Source: an uncultured Lysobacteraceae bacterium (GTDB taxonomy: Bacteria > Pseudomonadota > Gammaproteobacteria > Xanthomonadales > Rhodanobacteraceae). From it: a stretch of 10,604 nt of DNA. Under the pieces are notes generated by a model. It saw only the letters and a list, made by a program, of their open reading frames with translations, did no database searches and was not told the origin of the DNA. Below are positions 9,201 through 10,604 of this stretch, in pieces. Position 1 is the stretch's first letter. Each line of letters starts with the position of its first letter. The stretch spans positions 1-10,604 of the forward strand of contig CAMLSI010000155.1 in assembly GCA_946482585.1 (NCBI GenBank), given 5' to 3'. The translations under genes were made by a program, and so were the position numbers.

Positions 9201-9465
9201 CGAAACCGTCGTCGAACGGCGCGTCGGTGTCCGCTGCGCCGAACATGGCGCGGGTCAGCGTGACGGTGGTGCCGCCGGCGCTTCGGCTGACCGTGCCGTC
9301 GTCGAAGGTCCAGATCGCACGATCCGCCCCGATCAGAAAGCGGCCTGGGCTGGACGGCGTCGTCGAGACCGGCGTGACGTAGCGCCAGTCGGCCGCGGCG
9401 GCCGTCGGCATCAGCGCTGCGATCAGCGCGAATCGGTGCAGAGAGGAAAGCCAGGTGTGTCGCAT
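6277..9465 (-). CDS. Exported PQQ-like beta-propeller protein with two 125-residue C-terminal modules, function unknown
   Basis: The 1062-residue protein starts at ATG 9465 after a good ribosome binding site. It opens with a Sec signal peptide: a basic start, a hydrophobic stretch FALIAALM, and probable cleavage after TAAA before DW (about residue 25). Residues about 110-675 carry at least seven propeller-like repeats ending in a D/N-x-G-x-x-x-W pattern, for example YGSDGRRIW, LDAQGRVIW and FSATDGTRLW, with no active-site motif I can identify. Two homologous modules follow at 784-908 and 934-1058. Both are exactly 125 residues, start G-x-W-F/Y, contain WFTY and end in Cys, with cysteines at module positions 92 and 125 (875/908 and 1025/1058). 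These probably form disulfides outside the cytosol. No lipobox, LPXTG or transmembrane anchor is visible. A truncated paralogue with the same module pair lies immediately upstream on the same strand. Binding of a partner or ligand at the surface is a guess; enzymatic activity is not supported. Confidence 0.85.
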   Translation of the reverse strand: MRHTWLSSLHRFALIAALMPTAAAADWRYVTPVSTTPSSPGRFLIGADRAIWTFDDGTVSRSAGGTTVTLTRAMFGAADTDAPFDDGFALDGGDVILRNSACSLLRVDAHLRVKWRVDLAGCAGVDANASGTFWVARGVSLLQFGADGVQRQFIVVGRNVIGVEAQADGGVVAVSQNSTPPLSVVARYGSDGRRIWDYGFGAAVASPLAVAAADGGVYVASLLNSNIMLSRLSAQGALSWTTTHAVGSDSALAGIRRSSGDAVYVVTGTRTDAVQPRTLTRVNGNGQQHWQQALCNVPGTPEAAVALDIAVATDGSTANVCALQGIDRLVRRDTAGTVTATPALPLETSLQLGGAHDTLYVLGRETTASQPTALLAIDSANRIEPAAGVPAMAAPTRLRAHVMDSDDASYLLSKAEGIHGAALTKLDAQGRVIWRRTASSLELYDATLRVVGSRLCSTELAAHQAVPNGNNVLRARCWDTRDGSGGWERQAFLPFTRVMAHAPLANGKSVLVVAQTADYTIDLVEPSGATQQIGAGAGEVSQIGVADDGRSVLGVDTRLAQHAPDGNRVYLVPSPLSEYRTDFALTADGSVVVLGRRAALPTDRLSLWSVAPDGATRWIVELDAGFDRGRLVRGADAVYLLQYASLHADAAQSTSRITKFSATDGTRLWQQESHNPTPDSAVYDGGRLALAGGSGALLLAHAWPNKLRIERLDLQTGQRRDERFVDCNGACSPLYDLAPETTGGARIAFAALDRQSGASAAVVSTDALVTAAPPIALDQPGVAGLWFSPYANGEGLSIDWLPASRTLFGAWFTYTKAGGNDPAHQRWYTVQVNGVPENATTLELPILETTGGNFGTGPAVSPQAVGRATLTFRDCSTASLSYRFDAGHNESAAGTITLSRLTPLTQNCRRADGTLEPGSGARPPAKGFDARLSGAWYDDSAVGQGLQLNIQPDGVFFAPWFTYDPAGTQDDPGRQHWFTLQGDLAQAVDGRVDAQLVQTIGGAFDRVPTYNAYVVGSATLRVQGCDRATLDYRFADNTIAGPYAGRSGTLALKRMGDCAPAP

Positions 9466-9472
9466 GGGAGCA

Positions 9473-9477
9473 TCCTT
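9473..9477 (-). promoter_or_regulatory. Ribosome binding site of the propeller gene
   Basis: AAGGA on the minus strand lies seven bases before the ATG at 9465. Spacing and the signal peptide that follows directly agree on this start. Confidence 0.7.
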
Positions 9478-9498
9478 GTTCGAAGGCGCGCGCCTGTA

Positions 9499-9603
9499 GG
9501 GACGCCCGATGCGGCGTATTCCCCCAAGCCGCCGTTGTGCCGGGCGATGTGGATGAAAAATCCAAAAAGCGGTCGATCATACCCGCTTCGATGCGGGCGT
9601 CCC
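9499..9603. repeat. 10-bp inverted repeat around the propeller-gene promoter zone
   Basis: GGGACGCCCG (9499-9508) is the exact reverse complement of CGGGCGTCCC (9594-9603), 85 bases apart. The arms bracket the only AT-rich part of this gap. They could be paired operator half-sites or the ends of a folded leader RNA. In DNA this GC-rich a chance match of this size is conceivable. Confidence 0.4.
9576..9581 (-). promoter_or_regulatory. Possible -10 box of the propeller gene
   Basis: TATGAT on the minus strand matches the sigma-70 -10 consensus at five of six positions. It is preceded by GC-rich sequence without a convincing -35 at 16-18 bp. It would give a leader of about 100 bases containing a small GGAT/ATCC hairpin. 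The call rests on a single hexamer. Confidence 0.3.
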
Positions 9604-9770
9604 GTCAGTGTGCGATCGCCGTCGCCACCGACGATCCGGGCGCGGCAGTGCCGGCGATACGCGGCGACGCGCGCCGGCGATCGCCACGCGTCGCGGCCGG
9701 TTTTCCGCCGGTGCCGATCGCAAGCGGGATCGGGAATCCGCCGCCGGACTCGTGGAACCTGGTGCGTACG

Positions 9771-9795
9771 CCGCCGCCGCGTTGCGCGGCGGCGG
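9771..9795 (-). terminator. Terminator-like hairpin after the truncated paralogue
   Basis: CCGCCGCCGC (9771-9780) pairs perfectly with GCGGCGGCGG (9786-9795) around a five-base loop, 18 bases beyond the stop codon of the minus-strand gene that ends at 9814. No T-run follows on the minus strand, so termination is inferred from position and stem strength only. Confidence 0.5.
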
Positions 9796-9813
9796 ATCCG
9801 TCCGACCGCGCGC

Positions 9814-10604
9814 TTACGGCGCGCAGCCGCCTTCCTTGATCATCTCGAGCTCGCCGCTCTTGCCCGCGAATGCGCCGACGCGTTCGTCGTCGCCGAAGCG
9901 ATACGTCAGCGTGGCGCGATCGCAGCCGTGCATCTGCAGCGTGGCCTGGCCGGCGACGTAGCGGTTGCGCGTCGCGCGGCGATCGAACGCGCCGCCGACG
10001 GTCTGCACGATCACGAGGTCGACGCGGCCGTTGGTCGCCTGCGCGAGATTGCCTTGCAGGGTGAACCAGTGCTGCCTGCCGGTGTCGTCGGCGGCGCCGG
10101 CGACGTCGTAGGCGAACCAGGCGGCGAAGAACACGCCGTCGGGCTGCACGGTCAGCTGCATGCCCTGGCCGCCGGTCGCAGGCTCATACCACGAGCCGCT
10201 CTGGCGCGCGTCGAACCCCTTGCTCGCGGGCCGCGCCTCGGGTGCCGGCTGCACACTGCCGTCGGCGAGGATGCAGGACTGCGTCGCGGGGGAAAGGCGC
10301 GACAGCGTGATCGTGCCTGCGGCGCCGTCGTTGTAGCGCGGATCGAAGACGTAGCTGAATGTTCCGTTCGCGCAATCGCCGAAGCGCAGCGTGCCGCGGC
10401 CGACGCGCGTGGTGAGGCGCGGCTCGGCCGAATCGAACGCGCCGCCGGTCACGTAGTAGATGTCGAGTTCGGCGCTGCGCGCGTCGGCCGGCACGTTCGC
10501 GGCCTGCGCGACGTACCAGCGTTGCTGCGCGGCTTCGTTGCCGCCGGCCTGCGAATAGGTGAACCACGGCATGAAGATCAGGCGCGCCTGCGGCAGCCAG
10601 TCGA
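9814..10604 (-). CDS. Paralogous exported protein, C-terminal part with the same two modules; start lies outside the window
   Basis: The frame is open to the right edge: codons upstream of the internal ATG at 10572 read DWLPQARLIF and align with DWLPASRTLF of the neighbouring gene, so that ATG is not a start. Visible are 262 residues ending in GGCAP and TAA. The first module is cut at about its position 16. It keeps WFTY, the GTITLSRL strand and the cysteine pair in FGDC and TQSC. The linker has the shared KGFDAR motif, and the second module is complete at 125 residues, from GSWYEP to GGC, with cysteines at positions 92 and 125. The order and spacing match the C-terminus of the next gene downstream, marking the two as tandem duplicates. 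Whether a propeller precedes the modules here cannot be seen. By analogy it is probably exported. Confidence 0.8.
   Translation of the reverse strand, partial: DWLPQARLIFMPWFTYSQAGGNEAAQQRWYVAQAANVPADARSAELDIYYVTGGAFDSAEPRLTTRVGRGTLRFGDCANGTFSYVFDPRYNDGAAGTITLSRLSPATQSCILADGSVQPAPEARPASKGFDARQSGSWYEPATGGQGMQLTVQPDGVFFAAWFAYDVAGAADDTGRQHWFTLQGNLAQATNGRVDLVIVQTVGGAFDRRATRNRYVAGQATLQMHGCDRATLTYRFGDDERVGAFAGKSGELEMIKEGGCAP

Larger units (their letters stand above)
9466..9813. other. 348-bp non-coding gap between the two propeller-type genes
   Basis: I see no credible gene here. The short open frames are Arg/Pro/Ser-rich with no conserved motif and run into the neighbouring gene in the wrong strand or frame. 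The stretch holds an inverted repeat and an AT-richer patch near 9550-9581 (the likely promoter zone of the minus-strand gene), then very GC-rich sequence with a hairpin at 9771-9795. The part from 9605 to 9770 shows nothing I can name beyond a short GCCGGCGAT motif that occurs twice. Confidence 0.6.

Noticed and set aside
9537..9961. Short plus-strand frames (100 and 117 codons) in the gap between the propeller-type genes
   Set aside because: They overlap each other in different frames, run into the 3' end of the minus-strand gene, and are Arg/Pro/Ala-rich with no motif.
10570..10572. ATG as the start of the right-hand minus-strand gene
   Set aside because: Ten codons upstream of it, up to the window edge, align with the neighbouring paralogue, so it is an internal methionine of a gene that continues outside the window.

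Overview
The DNA is very GC-rich, with a strong G/C preference at third codon positions and long open shadow frames on both strands, and gene starts are preceded by Shine-Dalgarno-like sequences. Together with the cysteine-paired C-terminal module found three times here, which I associate with secreted proteins of Xanthomonadales-type gammaproteobacteria (Rhodanobacteraceae or Lysobacteraceae, for example Dokdonella or Tahibacter), this suggests a chromosomal segment of such an organism. The taxonomic guess is inference. I see no tRNA, rRNA, CRISPR array, insertion sequence or phage gene.

Left part (1-6132, plus strand): the 3' end of a flotillin-like (SPFH/band 7, YqiK-type) gene. Its visible part is the long Ala/Glu/Lys-rich coiled-coil tail and a flotillin-like C-terminus. 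It is followed 91 bp later by a very large gene (1685 codons) for a DUF3686-type AAA+ ATPase, commonly annotated as 'DNA repair ATPase'. The two probably form one transcription unit. A flotillin scaffold beside a giant AAA+ ATPase fits membrane-associated remodelling or envelope stress better than DNA repair, but nothing in the window proves either role.

Middle (6133-6276): a 144-bp gap between convergent genes. It holds a perfect 12-bp-stem hairpin just after the ATPase stop and a second, larger interrupted palindrome. The second one shares a two-part motif with the gap in front of the ATPase gene, so related palindromic repeats flank that gene on both sides.

Right part (6277-10604, minus strand): two tandem paralogous genes for exported proteins. 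The complete one (1062 aa) has a signal peptide, a PQQ-like beta-propeller region with at least seven repeats, and two C-terminal 125-residue modules. The other enters from the right edge and only its last 262 codons are visible, but these align with the same module pair. They are separated by a 348-bp non-coding stretch that holds the promoter region of the complete gene and a terminator-like hairpin of the incoming gene. Their function is unknown. Extracellular or periplasmic location is the safest statement.
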